Position numbers and translations under genes: made by a program. Shown here piece after piece: positions 46,714 through 56,098 of a stretch of 64,000 nucleotides of DNA (position 1 is its first letter; each line of letters begins with the position of its first letter). The DNA is taken from NCBI RefSeq assembly GCF_003355495.1, contig NZ_CP031337.1, positions 1,369,001 through 1,433,000 on the forward strand, written 5' to 3'. The notes beneath the pieces were generated by a model. That model saw nothing but the letters and a program-made list of their open reading frames with translations. It was not told where the DNA came from and did no database searches. The DNA comes from Crenobacter cavernae. Lineage in GTDB: Bacteria; Pseudomonadota; Gammaproteobacteria; Burkholderiales; Chromobacteriaceae.

Positions 46714-49700
46714 ATGTTTTCCGCTTTCTTCATCAGGCGGCCGATCTTCGCTTCGGTGTTGTCGATCGTCATCATGCTCGCCGGCCTCGCGGCCATCCGC
46801 GCGCTGCCGATCGAACAGTACCCGCAGATCGTCCCGCCGAACGTCTCGGTCACCGCCAACTATCCGGGCGCGTCGGCCGAGGTGATCGCCGACACCGTCG
46901 CCGCGCCGCTCGAGCAGGCGATCAACGGCGTCGACGACATGCTGTACATCCAGTCGTCGAGTTCGAGCAACGGCACGCTGACGCTGTCGGTCACCTTCAA
47001 GGTCGGCACCGACGCCGACCAGGCGACGATCAACGTCAACAACCGCGTGCAGTCCGCGCTCGCCAAGCTGCCCGAGGAGGTGCGCCGCCAGGGCGTGACG
47101 GTCAAGAAGCGTTCGACGTCTTTCCTGCAGGTGATCTCGCTGTACTCACCCGACAAGAGCTACGACACGCTGTTCATCAGCAACTACGCGACGCTCAACG
47201 TGATCGACGAGCTGGCGCGCACGCCGGGCGTCGGCGAGGTGGTCAACTTCGCCGGCCAGGACTATTCGATGCGCGTCTGGCTGCGTCCGGACAAGCTCGC
47301 GCAATTGAAACTCACTCCGGGCGACGTCGCCGGCGCGATCCGCGAGCAGAACTCGCAGTTTGCCGCGGGCAAGCTCGGCGCCGAACCGCTCAGCCAGACG
47401 CAGGAGTTCACCTACACGGTGACGACCAAGGGAAGGATGACCGATCCCGAGGAGTTCGAGAACATCATCGTGCGCTCGAACCCGGACGGCTCGACCGTGC
47501 GCGTGAAGGACGTCGCGCGCGTCGAACTGGGCGCGCTCAGCTACACCTTCAACGGCAAGCATAACGGCCGGCCGACCATCCCGATCGGTATCTATCTCGC
47601 GCCGGGCGCCAACCAGCTCGACACCGCGAAGGCGGTCGAGGACACGATGGCGCGGCTGTCTAAGAGCTTCCCGCAGGGGCTGTCGTACGACATCCCGTAC
47701 AACACGACGCGCTTCGTCGAGGTATCGATCAAGGAGGTGATCAAGACGCTGGCCGAGGCGATGGCACTGGTGTTCCTCGTCGTCTACCTGTTCCTGCAGA
47801 ACTGGCGCGCGACGCTGATCCCGTCGCTCGCCGTGCCGGTGTCCATCGTCGGCACCTTCGCCGGCATGTATCTGCTCGGCTTCTCGATCAACACGCTGAC
47901 GCTGTTCGGCATGGTGCTGTCTATCGGTATCGTCGTCGACGACGCCATCGTCGTGCTCGAGAACGTCGAGCGGATCATGATGAAGGAGGGCAAGTCGCCG
48001 TTCGACGCGACGATGCAGGCGATGCAGGAGGTGAGCGGGCCGGTGGTCGCGATCGTGCTCGTGCTGTGCTCGGTGTTCATCCCGGTCGCCTTCCTCGGCG
48101 GGATCGCCGGCCAGATGTACAAGCAGTTCGCGATCACGATCGCGGTGTCGGTCAGCATCTCGGGCCTCGTCGCGCTGACGCTGACGCCGGCGCTGTGCGC
48201 GCTGATCCTCAAGCCCGGCCACCAGCATCAGCACCACCTGTTCGACAAGTTCAACGCCTTCTTCGACTGGGCGACCGGCCGCTACACGGACGGCGTGCGC
48301 TTCTTCATCAAGCGCGCCGCGCTCGGCGGCCTCTTGTTCGCCGGGCTGATCGTCGTGTGCGTCGGGCTGTTCAGGATGATCCCGTCCAGCCTCGCTCCCG
48401 ACGAGGACCAGGGCTATATCGTCAGCGCGACCATCCTGCCCGACGCTTCGTCGATCAAGCGCACCGAGGCCGCGATGGACCAGCTCGACGCGATGTTGCT
48501 CAAGAACAAGGCGGTCCAGGACGTGATGAGCTTCGCCGGCTTCGACATCCTTTCGGGCGCGAACAAGACCAACGCCGGCGCGACCTTCGTCATCCTGAAG
48601 CCCTGGGACGAGCGCACGTCGGCCGACGAGAGCGCGCAGGCTATCGCCGGCCAGGTGTTCGGCATGGGCGCGCGCATCAAGGACGCGATCGTGCTCGCGT
48701 TCAATCCGCCGCCGATCTCGGGGATGTCGAACACCGGCGGCTTCGAGGGCTACCTGCAGAGCCGCGGCGGCGGCGACGTGCACGCGCTCGGCGAGATGAC
48801 GCAGAAGCTCGTCGCCGCGGCGGCCAAGCGTCCGGAATTGGCCGGCGTGCAGACCACCTTCAGCCCCAACGTGCCGCAGCTCTTCGTCGCGCTCGACAGG
48901 GAGAAGGCGAAGGCGCTCGGCGTGCCGGTGAACGATGTGTTCGACACGCTGCAGGGCACCTTCGGCGCGCTGTACGTGAACGACTTCAACAAGTTCGGTC
49001 GCATCTTCCGCGTCCAGATTCAGGCCGACGGCGACTTCCGCGCCAAGGCCGACGACATCCGCTTCATCTACGTGCGTTCGCAGAACGGCGAGATGATCCC
49101 GCTGTCTTCGCTGGTGACGATCACCCAGAGCACCGGCCCGGAAACGCTCGAGCGCTTCAACGTGTTCCCGGCGGCCAAGCTCGTCGGCGGACCGGCGCCG
49201 GGCTACAGCTCGGGCGAGGCGCTCGCCGCGATGGAGGCCGTGGCCAAGGACGTGCTGCCCGACGACTACGGTCTCGCGTGGAGCGGCTCGGCCTTCCAGG
49301 AGCAGTCGACCTCGGGTTCTTCGGCGATCGTGTTCGTTTTCGGCATGATCATGGTGTTCCTGATCCTCGCCGCGCAGTACGAGCGCTGGACGCTGCCGGT
49401 CGCGGTGCTGATGGCGGTGCCGTTCGCGGTGTTCGGCGCGCTCGCGGCCAACTGGCTCAGGGGGCTCGCCAACGACGTCTACTTCCAGGTCGCGCTGGTG
49501 ACGCTGATCGGCCTGGCGGCCAAGAACGCAATCCTGATCGTCGAATTCGCGGTGCTGAAGATGGAGGAGGGGCTCGCGCTCGCCGACGCGGCGGTCGAGG
49601 CGGCCAAGCTGCGTTTCCGTCCGATCGTGATGACCTCGCTCGCCTTCGTGTTTGGCTGCGTGCCGCTGGCGATTTCCACCGGCGCCGGCGCGGCGAGTCG

Positions 49701-49860
49701 TCATTCGATCGGCACCGGGGTGATAGGCGGCATGCTGGCGGCGACCTTCATCGCCACCTTCCTGATCCCGCTGTTCTTCCTGTTGATCATGAAGTGGTCG
49801 GGCAGCGAGCGCCTGAAGGCGCCGGCCCGCGCCGCCGAAGAAGGAGTGCAACATGATTAA
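46714..49860 (+). CDS. RND multidrug efflux transporter (AcrB/MexB/MtrD type)
   Basis: 1048 aa HAE1-family inner-membrane pump of 12 helices, driven by proton influx. FFIRRPIFASVLSIVIMLAG at the N-terminus, the proton-relay pair in IGIVVDDAIVVLENVERIM (about residue 407-408), and the C-terminal repeat half with IGLAAKNAILIVEFA. 17 bases after the adaptor gene with GAAGGAG. Confident as a multidrug pump; substrate range unknown. Confidence 0.96.
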   Translation: MFSAFFIRRPIFASVLSIVIMLAGLAAIRALPIEQYPQIVPPNVSVTANYPGASAEVIADTVAAPLEQAINGVDDMLYIQSSSSSNGTLTLSVTFKVGTDADQATINVNNRVQSALAKLPEEVRRQGVTVKKRSTSFLQVISLYSPDKSYDTLFISNYATLNVIDELARTPGVGEVVNFAGQDYSMRVWLRPDKLAQLKLTPGDVAGAIREQNSQFAAGKLGAEPLSQTQEFTYTVTTKGRMTDPEEFENIIVRSNPDGSTVRVKDVARVELGALSYTFNGKHNGRPTIPIGIYLAPGANQLDTAKAVEDTMARLSKSFPQGLSYDIPYNTTRFVEVSIKEVIKTLAEAMALVFLVVYLFLQNWRATLIPSLAVPVSIVGTFAGMYLLGFSINTLTLFGMVLSIGIVVDDAIVVLENVERIMMKEGKSPFDATMQAMQEVSGPVVAIVLVLCSVFIPVAFLGGIAGQMYKQFAITIAVSVSISGLVALTLTPALCALILKPGHQHQHHLFDKFNAFFDWATGRYTDGVRFFIKRAALGGLLFAGLIVVCVGLFRMIPSSLAPDEDQGYIVSATILPDASSIKRTEAAMDQLDAMLLKNKAVQDVMSFAGFDILSGANKTNAGATFVILKPWDERTSADESAQAIAGQVFGMGARIKDAIVLAFNPPPISGMSNTGGFEGYLQSRGGGDVHALGEMTQKLVAAAAKRPELAGVQTTFSPNVPQLFVALDREKAKALGVPVNDVFDTLQGTFGALYVNDFNKFGRIFRVQIQADGDFRAKADDIRFIYVRSQNGEMIPLSSLVTITQSTGPETLERFNVFPAAKLVGGPAPGYSSGEALAAMEAVAKDVLPDDYGLAWSGSAFQEQSTSGSSAIVFVFGMIMVFLILAAQYERWTLPVAVLMAVPFAVFGALAANWLRGLANDVYFQVALVTLIGLAAKNAILIVEFAVLKMEEGLALADAAVEAAKLRFRPIVMTSLAFVFGCVPLAISTGAGAASRHSIGTGVIGGMLAATFIATFLIPLFFLLIMKWSGSERLKAPARAAEEGVQHD

Positions 49861-51280
49861 ACGCTTGCTGCCGGTCGCGGTGGCGGTCGCGCTGACCGCC
49901 TGCGCGGTCGGCCCGGACTACCAGCGTCCGGCCCTCGAGCTGCCCGACAGCTGGGCCAGCGCCCCGGCGATCGGTCCGAGCGCCGCCGAGACCGCCGCGC
50001 TCGACGCGCGCTGGTGGGACCGCTTCGGCGATGCCGAACTGTCGCGGCTGATCGACGAGGCGATGGCGCACAACCAGGACCTCGCCGCCGCCGCCGCCCG
50101 CGTCGACGAGTCGGCCGCGCTGTCCGGCCAGGCGCGCGCCGCGCTGTTGCCGCGGCTGGACGCCAACGCCGGCTACACCCGTGCCCGCAAGTCGGCCGAG
50201 ACGACGTCGCCGGGCGTGCCGCTGGTCGGCGACGTGCGCAGCGTCAACGCGGTCCTGTCGTGGGAGGCCGACCTGTGGGGCGGCCTGCGCCGCGGCAATG
50301 AGGCGGCGCGCGCCGACTTCGCCGCCAGCCGCTACAGCCAGGCGGCGGCGCGGCTGTCGATCGCGTCGCAGGTGGCCGACACCTACTTCCAGCTGCGCGC
50401 CTTCGACGCCCAGCTGTCGATCGCGCGCGACACGCTGAAGACCCGCGACGAAACGCTGAAGCTGCAGAACCGCCGCTTCAAGGGCGGCGTGATCTCGGCG
50501 CTCGACGTGCGCCAGGCCGAGGCCGAGTCGGCCGCGTCGCGCGCCGCAGTGCCGACGCTTGAGCAGGCGGTCGGCCAGACCGAGCGCGCGCTGTCGGTGC
50601 TGGTCGGCAAGAGCCCGCGCGCGCTGATGAGCGCGCCTGCACGCGGCAAGCCCCTCGAGGCACAGGCGATCGCGCCGGCGGTGCCGTCCGGCCTGCCGTC
50701 CGAACTGCTCGAGCGCCGTCCCGACCTCGCCGCCGCCGAGGCGCAGCTGATTGCCGCCAACGCGCGCATCGGCCAGGCGCGCGCCGCCTACTTCCCGTCG
50801 ATCAAGCTGACCGCGGCGACCGGCTCGGAGAGCCTCGCGCTCGCGAGCCTGTTCACCGGGCCTACGCGCACCTGGGCCTTCGTCGCCAACCTGGCGATGC
50901 CGATCTTCGACTTCGGCGCGACCGCCGCCCGCGTCGACGCGGCGAGCGCGCGCCAGCGCCAGGCGCTCGCCGGCTACCAGAAGTCGGTGCAGGCCGCGTT
51001 CAGCGAGACGCTCGACGCCTTGCAGGCGCAGGGCACCAGCCAGAGCGCCGAGGCCGCGCAGGAACAGCAGGCGCGCGCGCTGCGCGAAACGCTGCGCCTG
51101 GCGCGGCTGCGCTACGACAACGGCTACTCGAACTACCTCGAGGTGCTCGACGCCGAGCGCGGCGCCTTCCAGGCCGAGCTGGCGCTGGTCGATGCGCGGC
51201 TGACGCGGCTGCGCGCGGTGCTGTCGCTGTACAAGTCGCTCGGCGGCGGCTGGCAGGGCGATACCGCCCGGGCGGGTTGA
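49853..51280 (+). CDS. RND outer-membrane channel lipoprotein (OprM/NodT family)
   Basis: 475 aa TolC-like trimer subunit. Lipobox LTAC (residues 14-17 region), then CAVGPDYQRPALELPDSW, and two repeated OEP domains; EADLWGGLRRGNEAARADF and IFDFGATAARVDAAS are typical. Overlaps the pump gene by eight bases. Completes a tripartite exporter. A strong terminator follows. Confidence 0.95.
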   Translation: MIKRLLPVAVAVALTACAVGPDYQRPALELPDSWASAPAIGPSAAETAALDARWWDRFGDAELSRLIDEAMAHNQDLAAAAARVDESAALSGQARAALLPRLDANAGYTRARKSAETTSPGVPLVGDVRSVNAVLSWEADLWGGLRRGNEAARADFAASRYSQAAARLSIASQVADTYFQLRAFDAQLSIARDTLKTRDETLKLQNRRFKGGVISALDVRQAEAESAASRAAVPTLEQAVGQTERALSVLVGKSPRALMSAPARGKPLEAQAIAPAVPSGLPSELLERRPDLAAAEAQLIAANARIGQARAAYFPSIKLTAATGSESLALASLFTGPTRTWAFVANLAMPIFDFGATAARVDAASARQRQALAGYQKSVQAAFSETLDALQAQGTSQSAEAAQEQQARALRETLRLARLRYDNGYSNYLEVLDAERGAFQAELALVDARLTRLRAVLSLYKSLGGGWQGDTARAG

Positions 51281-51298
51281 CCGTTCGCTGGCTGGGTC

Positions 51299-51331
51299 AA
51301 AAAGGCCGCTCTTCGGAGCGGCCTTTTTTTT
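51299..51331. terminator. Rho-independent terminator after the efflux operon
   Basis: AGGCCGCTC-TTC-GGAGCGGCCT with A-run and an eight-base T-run. Confidence 0.93.
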
Positions 51332-51399
51332 AGGCTGCTCATTCAAGAAGGTGTTAGCCAGAAAAGCCTGTCCTGTTTGAGCGAGCGGCATGGCCTTCT

Positions 51400-53682
51400 T
51401 CAGGGGCGCGCGGCCTCAAGGTCGGCCGAGCCCTCGCGCGTAAGGCGCCAGTAGTGTTTCTGCCGATTCGCTTCGCAGACGAGCGTGTCGGGCTGCCCGC
51501 TGTTCCATTCGATACCGCCGTCGCGGTCGCTGCGCGCGACCCGTATTCCGTGCTCGGCCAACCTTGCCAGCACCGTAGGATGCGGGTGGCGGTAGCGGTT
51601 GCGATAGCCGGCGCCGATCCACGCCCAGCGCGGCGCGACCGCGTCGAGAAAGGCGGCGCTCGTCGAGGTCTTGCTGCCGTGGTGCGGCGCGATCAGTACC
51701 GTGCTTTTGAGCGCGCCGCCGTAACGGTCTGCCAGCGCAGCCTCGCCCGCGGCCGGCAGGTCGCCGGCGACGAGCAGGCTCGCCGATCCGGCCGAGACGC
51801 GCAGCACGCAGCTCTTCGCGTTGTCTTCGGCGGAGTCGGGCGTCGGCTGCGTGAGAAAGGCAAAACGCACGCCGTCCCAGTCCCATGCGACGCCGTCGCG
51901 GCAGTACCGTGCGGGCAACGGGAGCCCGGCCAAGGTTTCGGGCTGGCCGGCGTACAGCCGGTCTGCGGACACGCGCGCCAGCAGCGACGCGGCCGCGCCG
52001 TCGTGGTCGGCGTCGTGGTGAGACAGCACCAGCGCGTCCAGCTTATAGACGCCTTGGCCGGACAAGGCCGGCAGCAGGCCGCGTTCGGCGTCGCCCGGCC
52101 CGGTGTCGTAGAGCAGCGTGTGGCGGTGCGTTTCGATCAACAGCGACAGGCCCTGGCCGACGTCGATCAGCCGCGCGCGAAAAGCGCCTTCTGCCGGCGG
52201 GGCAGGGCGGTACAGCAAGAGCGGCGCGAGGCAGGCGAGGCCGAACAGCCGTCCCGGCACCGCGCGCGGCGCCAAGACCCACAGCGTGCCGGCGAGCGCG
52301 AGCAGCCACAGCGGCCATGGCGTCGCCGCGAGCGACAGCGTCGGCAGCCTGGCGATGGCTGCGACGCCGGCCAGAAAAAGCTCGGCCAACCCTCCTGCTA
52401 TTTCCAGCGGCCAGCCGAACGGCAGCGCGAGGGCGGCGAGCGCCAACGGCGTCAGCAATGCGGAAACCAGCGGAATCGCGACCGCGTTGGCGAGCGGAGA
52501 CACCCACGGCAGCGTACCGAAGAAGACCGCCAGCGGCGCGATCGACGCCAGCGTCGCCGCCCCCTGCGCGTCTGCGAAGCCCTTGACGCGCGGCAGTGGC
52601 GCGCGCCGACCGGCGCCGCGCGCGAACAATACGCCGACGAGGCCGAAAGACAGCCACAGTCCCGGCGCGAGCGCCGAAAACGGGTCGATCACGAGCACCG
52701 CCGCGAGCGCCAAAAGCCACGCCGACAGCGCCGACACGTGGCGCCGCGTGAGAAGCGCGAGCGCGAACACGGCGAGCATGTAGAGGCTGCGCTGCGTCGG
52801 CACCGACCAGCCGGCGAGCAGCGCGTAAATCGTCGCGGCGACGAGGCCCGCCACCGCCGCGACGATGCGCGGCGGGCGGCGCGGGCTGGGCCGGACGCAG
52901 GCGAGGCGGTAGGCGATCGCGCCGACGAGCGCCGCCAGGAGCGTGATGTGCAGGCCGGAGATGGAGACGAGGTGGGTGAGGCCGGTCGCGGAAAACTGCC
53001 GCCATTGTTCAGGAGCGATCGCCTGCTGCTGGCCGACGGTCAGCGCGCCGATCAACGCGGCGGCCGGCGTGTCGCCGAGCGTCGTGCGGATCCGCTGCCA
53101 CAGCGCGTCGCGCGCCTTGTCGACGCGCGCCAGAAAATCGCCGGCGTCGGCCAGCCGCTGCCGGCCCTTGGCGACCGATCCGGTCGCGAGCAGGCCCTCC
53201 GACCACAGCCACGCCTCGGCGTCGAAGCCGGCGCCGTTCAGCGTGCCGTGCGCGGCCTTCAGCCGTACCTTGAGCCGCCAGCGGCTGCCGGGAGGCCAGT
53301 CCTGTTCCCGGAAATCGGACAGCATCAGCCGCTGCGGCAACGGCGCGTCGCTTTCGTCGACGTCGAGCACCAGGCGGCTGCCCCATTCACGCGGTTGTGC
53401 GAAGCCGCGCACCGTGCCTTCTACCGTGACCGGCACGCCTTCGAGCGACGCCGGCAGGCGCTCGGCCAACCTTTGTTCGGCGCGGAAACCCGCCCACGCG
53501 ACGCCGATAAAGAGCGCTGCGGCGCCGATCAAAAGAGCGCGCCGGCGCGGCCACGCCATCGCCACGGTGCCCGCGCCGACGGCGAGCGTCAGCACGAGTT
53601 GCCAGTTGGGCAGCGCTTGAAGAAAGGCGACGGCGACCAGGCCGGCGATCAGCGCCGCGAGGTGAGAGGGCAGGATGCGCAT
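51400..53682 (-). CDS. comEC: ComEC/Rec2 DNA-uptake channel
   Basis: 760 aa inner-membrane competence protein that passes single-stranded transforming DNA into the cytoplasm. Three parts: N-terminal helices and DUF4131-like domain (1-200), the Competence membrane domain with GLTHLVSISGLHITLLAAL (about 230-480), and a C-terminal metallo-beta-lactamase domain with LSHHDADHDGAAASL and LIAPHHGSKTSTS. Full length and apparently intact. It carries three exact TTGGCCGAG repeats (51553, 52381, 53461) and near-copies (51422, 51930 region). No other competence genes are adjacent. Confidence 0.95.
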   Translation of the reverse strand: MRILPSHLAALIAGLVAVAFLQALPNWQLVLTLAVGAGTVAMAWPRRRALLIGAAALFIGVAWAGFRAEQRLAERLPASLEGVPVTVEGTVRGFAQPREWGSRLVLDVDESDAPLPQRLMLSDFREQDWPPGSRWRLKVRLKAAHGTLNGAGFDAEAWLWSEGLLATGSVAKGRQRLADAGDFLARVDKARDALWQRIRTTLGDTPAAALIGALTVGQQQAIAPEQWRQFSATGLTHLVSISGLHITLLAALVGAIAYRLACVRPSPRRPPRIVAAVAGLVAATIYALLAGWSVPTQRSLYMLAVFALALLTRRHVSALSAWLLALAAVLVIDPFSALAPGLWLSFGLVGVLFARGAGRRAPLPRVKGFADAQGAATLASIAPLAVFFGTLPWVSPLANAVAIPLVSALLTPLALAALALPFGWPLEIAGGLAELFLAGVAAIARLPTLSLAATPWPLWLLALAGTLWVLAPRAVPGRLFGLACLAPLLLYRPAPPAEGAFRARLIDVGQGLSLLIETHRHTLLYDTGPGDAERGLLPALSGQGVYKLDALVLSHHDADHDGAAASLLARVSADRLYAGQPETLAGLPLPARYCRDGVAWDWDGVRFAFLTQPTPDSAEDNAKSCVLRVSAGSASLLVAGDLPAAGEAALADRYGGALKSTVLIAPHHGSKTSTSAAFLDAVAPRWAWIGAGYRNRYRHPHPTVLARLAEHGIRVARSDRDGGIEWNSGQPDTLVCEANRQKHYWRLTREGSADLEAARP

Positions 53683-53813
53683 CAGTCATTTTATGTATAT
53701 GGCATGGAACTCTGCCAGCCGTGCCGGGTCGCTCCCCCCTCGTCGCGACGCTGCCGGCCGTTGCCCGGCCCCGACGCATCCCGTATCGTGCCGGCTGAAC
53801 GATGGAGTGCCCG

Positions 53814-54575
53814 ATGCCCTTTCCCCTGTACGCCCCGCTACCCGAAACCCTTGAGCGCGCCGCCGAGCTCGCCCGCCGCTACGGCCTCGAACTCGTCGCG
53901 ACGCCGCCCGATACCGGCTACTGGCTGGCCTTGTCCGCCACGCGGCTCGAGCTGGCCGCCGCCGAGGGGCACGGCGCGGTGGTCGCCGACTTCGTAGAAG
54001 GCGCGGCGCGCCACCGGCGCGAGTTCGGCGGCGGGCGCGGCCAGCCGGTCGCCAAGGCGGTCGGGCTCAAGGGCGGGGCTATGCCTACCGTGGTCGACGC
54101 GACCGCCGGCCTCGGCCGCGACGCCTTCGTGCTGGCGAGCCTCGGCTGCACGGTGACGCTGATCGAGCGCTCGCCGGTCGCCGCCGCGCTGGTCGACGAC
54201 GCGCTGCTGCGAGCGTATTCGGACGCTGCCACCGCACCGATCGCCGCGCGCATGACGCTGGTGCACGCCGACGCCGCCGTGTGGCTGGCGACGTTGGCCG
54301 AGGCCGACCGTCCGGACGTCGTGTACCTCGACCCGATGTTCCCCGACACCGGCAAGAGCGCCGCCGCGAAGAAGGACATGAAGGCGTTCCAGAGCGTGAT
54401 CGGCGACGACCTCGACGCCGACAAGCTGCTGACCGCCGCTATAGCGGTCGCGAAGAAGCGCGTCGTGGTGAAGCGCCCGCGTCTGGGCGCGCCGCTTTCG
54501 GGCGTGTTGCGCACCGGCGAATTGCCGGGCAAGAGCACGCGATTCGACCTTTACGCGCCGAAGAAGCCGGCCTGA
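53814..54575 (+). CDS. rsmJ: 16S rRNA m2G1516 methyltransferase
   Basis: 253 aa SAM-dependent methyltransferase. SAM motif TVVDATAGLGRDAFVLASLG, catalytic-type VVYLDPMFPDTGKSA, and C-terminal VVVKRPRLGAPL match RsmJ (YhiQ). ATG 53814 is chosen because GGAG (53804-53807) is at the right distance; ATG 53802 lies before it. One TTGGCCGAG repeat encodes Leu-Ala-Glu at 54294. Confidence 0.93.
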   Translation: MPFPLYAPLPETLERAAELARRYGLELVATPPDTGYWLALSATRLELAAAEGHGAVVADFVEGAARHRREFGGGRGQPVAKAVGLKGGAMPTVVDATAGLGRDAFVLASLGCTVTLIERSPVAAALVDDALLRAYSDAATAPIAARMTLVHADAAVWLATLAEADRPDVVYLDPMFPDTGKSAAAKKDMKAFQSVIGDDLDADKLLTAAIAVAKKRVVVKRPRLGAPLSGVLRTGELPGKSTRFDLYAPKKPA

Positions 54576-54645
54576 GCGTACGGCGACGGTGCCGTAGCCG
54601 GCGCGGCAGCGTAGAATCCGCGCATCGTTTTCACGGAGTCGGAAC

Positions 54646-54846
54646 ATGGAATCGCGCATCGACGAGCTCGAGGTCAGGCTCGCCTTTCAGGACGAACTGC
54701 TCGACGCGCTCAACCAGACGGTCGCGCGCCAGCAGCAGGAGCTGTCGCTGCTGCAGGAACAGATGCGGCTCTTGTACCAGATGCTGCAGAACCAGGAACC
54801 GGGCTCGCCCGGCGCGACGCAGCACGAGATCCCGCCGCATTACTGA
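54646..54846 (+). CDS. slyX: SlyX-like coiled-coil protein
   Basis: 66 aa, helical with heptads (RIDELEVRLAFQDELLDALN) and a short C-terminal tail ending PPHY, the SlyX signature. Function unknown; usually a small soluble dimer. CGGAGTCGGAAC precedes the ATG. Its stop is inside the left arm of the repeat-hairpin terminator. Confidence 0.92.
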   Translation: MESRIDELEVRLAFQDELLDALNQTVARQQQELSLLQEQMRLLYQMLQNQEPGSPGATQHEIPPHY

Positions 54847-54886
54847 AACAGCTCGGCCAACCCTTCGAAGGTTGGCCGAGCTGTTT
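54846..54886. terminator. Terminator built from two opposed DUS-like repeats
   Basis: AAACAGCTCGGCCAAC and GTTGGCCGAGCTGTTT pair over 16 bases around CCTTCGAAG. Repeat cores 54852-54860 (minus) and 54872-54880 (plus). It lies between convergent slyX and the EamA gene. Confidence 0.9.
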
Positions 54887-54906
54887 CTTGCGGCTGCGGA
54901 TAAGGC

Positions 54907-55983
54907 TCAGCGCCGGCGCAGCCCGCGCGGCCGCGTCGCCTCGCCCTCGATATTGCGGCGGCGGATCACCGGCGGCGGTTCGGTCGCGGCGGGCTCGGCG
55001 GGTTCGGCTTCTCCGATCTGGCCGCAGCAAGGTGCGATGTCGGCCGGCGGCGCGGCCTCGATCGGCGCGGGCTTGCTCGTCATCTTTCCCGAGAACAGGC
55101 TCGCGCCGACGATCAGCACGCCGCCTAGCCACTCGTTCGCCGTCATCGTCTCGCCCGCCATTAAATACGCCGACACCGCGGCGAACACCAGTTCGGTCAG
55201 CATCAGCGTGATCACCTGGTTGGCCGGCAGCACCGCGAGGCTGGCCTGCGACACGACGCTGGTGCAGATCAGCGACACCGCGAGCGAGCCCAGCACCCCC
55301 CACTGCCAGACGTCGATGGCCGCGATGCGCGACAATTCGCCGTTGGCAGCCGACAGCGCGAAGCCGAGCGCCGCGGTGCCGATCCAGATCGCCGACGACT
55401 TCACCGGCGGCGGCAGCGCGCGCGCGTGGCGGCTGACCACCTGGCCGAACGCGAACGCCATGCCGGCGGTCAGCGCCATCCACTCGTAGGGTTCGGACAG
55501 CCACGGCCCGCCGGTGCCGCCGGGCTGCCACAGGATCGCGACGCAGCCGGCGAGCGACACCGCGACCACGCCCCAGCCGATACGCGTCAGTTTCTCCTTC
55601 AGCACCAGCCACGAGAACAGCGCTCCCCACAGCGGCGACGCGTAGAACAGCAGCAGCGCGCGCATCACCTCGCCGTCGGTCATCGCTTTCGTGTAGCCGA
55701 AATTGGTCCAGCCGAAGGCGACGAGCAGGATCGCCAGTTGCGTTGTCAGCCGCCAGTGCTCGTGGAACACGCGCCAGAACAGCGCCACGCCCATCACGGT
55801 GACGAGGCTGTAGACGAGGAAGGACGACAGCTGCGGCGAGACGCCGGCGTCGGCGAGGAAGCGGAACGGGTACCACATCAGCCCCCAGACGAGGGCGACC
55901 GACAGCACGCCCAGCGCGGCGAAACGGATCTGTGACGGGGTGGGCATAGGAAGGACGGGCGGAAAGATTAGGATGAATGCCAT
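54907..55983 (-). CDS. EamA-family (DMT) membrane exporter
   Basis: 358 aa from ATG 55983 (346 aa from ATG 55947). Ten hydrophobic helices in two EamA halves: VALVWGLMWYPFRFLADAG and NFGYTKAMTDGEVMRALLLF in the first, VSQASLAVLPANQVITLML in the second. A C-terminal cytoplasmic tail (about 60 residues) is Pro/Glu/Arg-rich with two Cys and ends RGLRRR. Substrate unknown. Confidence 0.88.
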   Translation of the reverse strand: MAFILIFPPVLPMPTPSQIRFAALGVLSVALVWGLMWYPFRFLADAGVSPQLSSFLVYSLVTVMGVALFWRVFHEHWRLTTQLAILLVAFGWTNFGYTKAMTDGEVMRALLLFYASPLWGALFSWLVLKEKLTRIGWGVVAVSLAGCVAILWQPGGTGGPWLSEPYEWMALTAGMAFAFGQVVSRHARALPPPVKSSAIWIGTAALGFALSAANGELSRIAAIDVWQWGVLGSLAVSLICTSVVSQASLAVLPANQVITLMLTELVFAAVSAYLMAGETMTANEWLGGVLIVGASLFSGKMTSKPAPIEAAPPADIAPCCGQIGEAEPAEPAATEPPPVIRRRNIEGEATRPRGLRRR

Positions 55984-56098
55984 TGTACCGGAAGCCTCCG
56001 ACGCGCCCGCGCGGCAGCGCCGGACCCGATCAAGTTTGTCAGAAGGCGTCGCAATTTCTTAAGATGGGCGTTTTTGGCCGTCAGGCCGGAGGCCAACC

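Noticed and set aside
47146..49854. A 902-codon open frame on the minus strand opposite the RND pump gene
   Set aside because: Same reason: low-complexity shadow of acrB with no recognisable motif or ribosome binding site.
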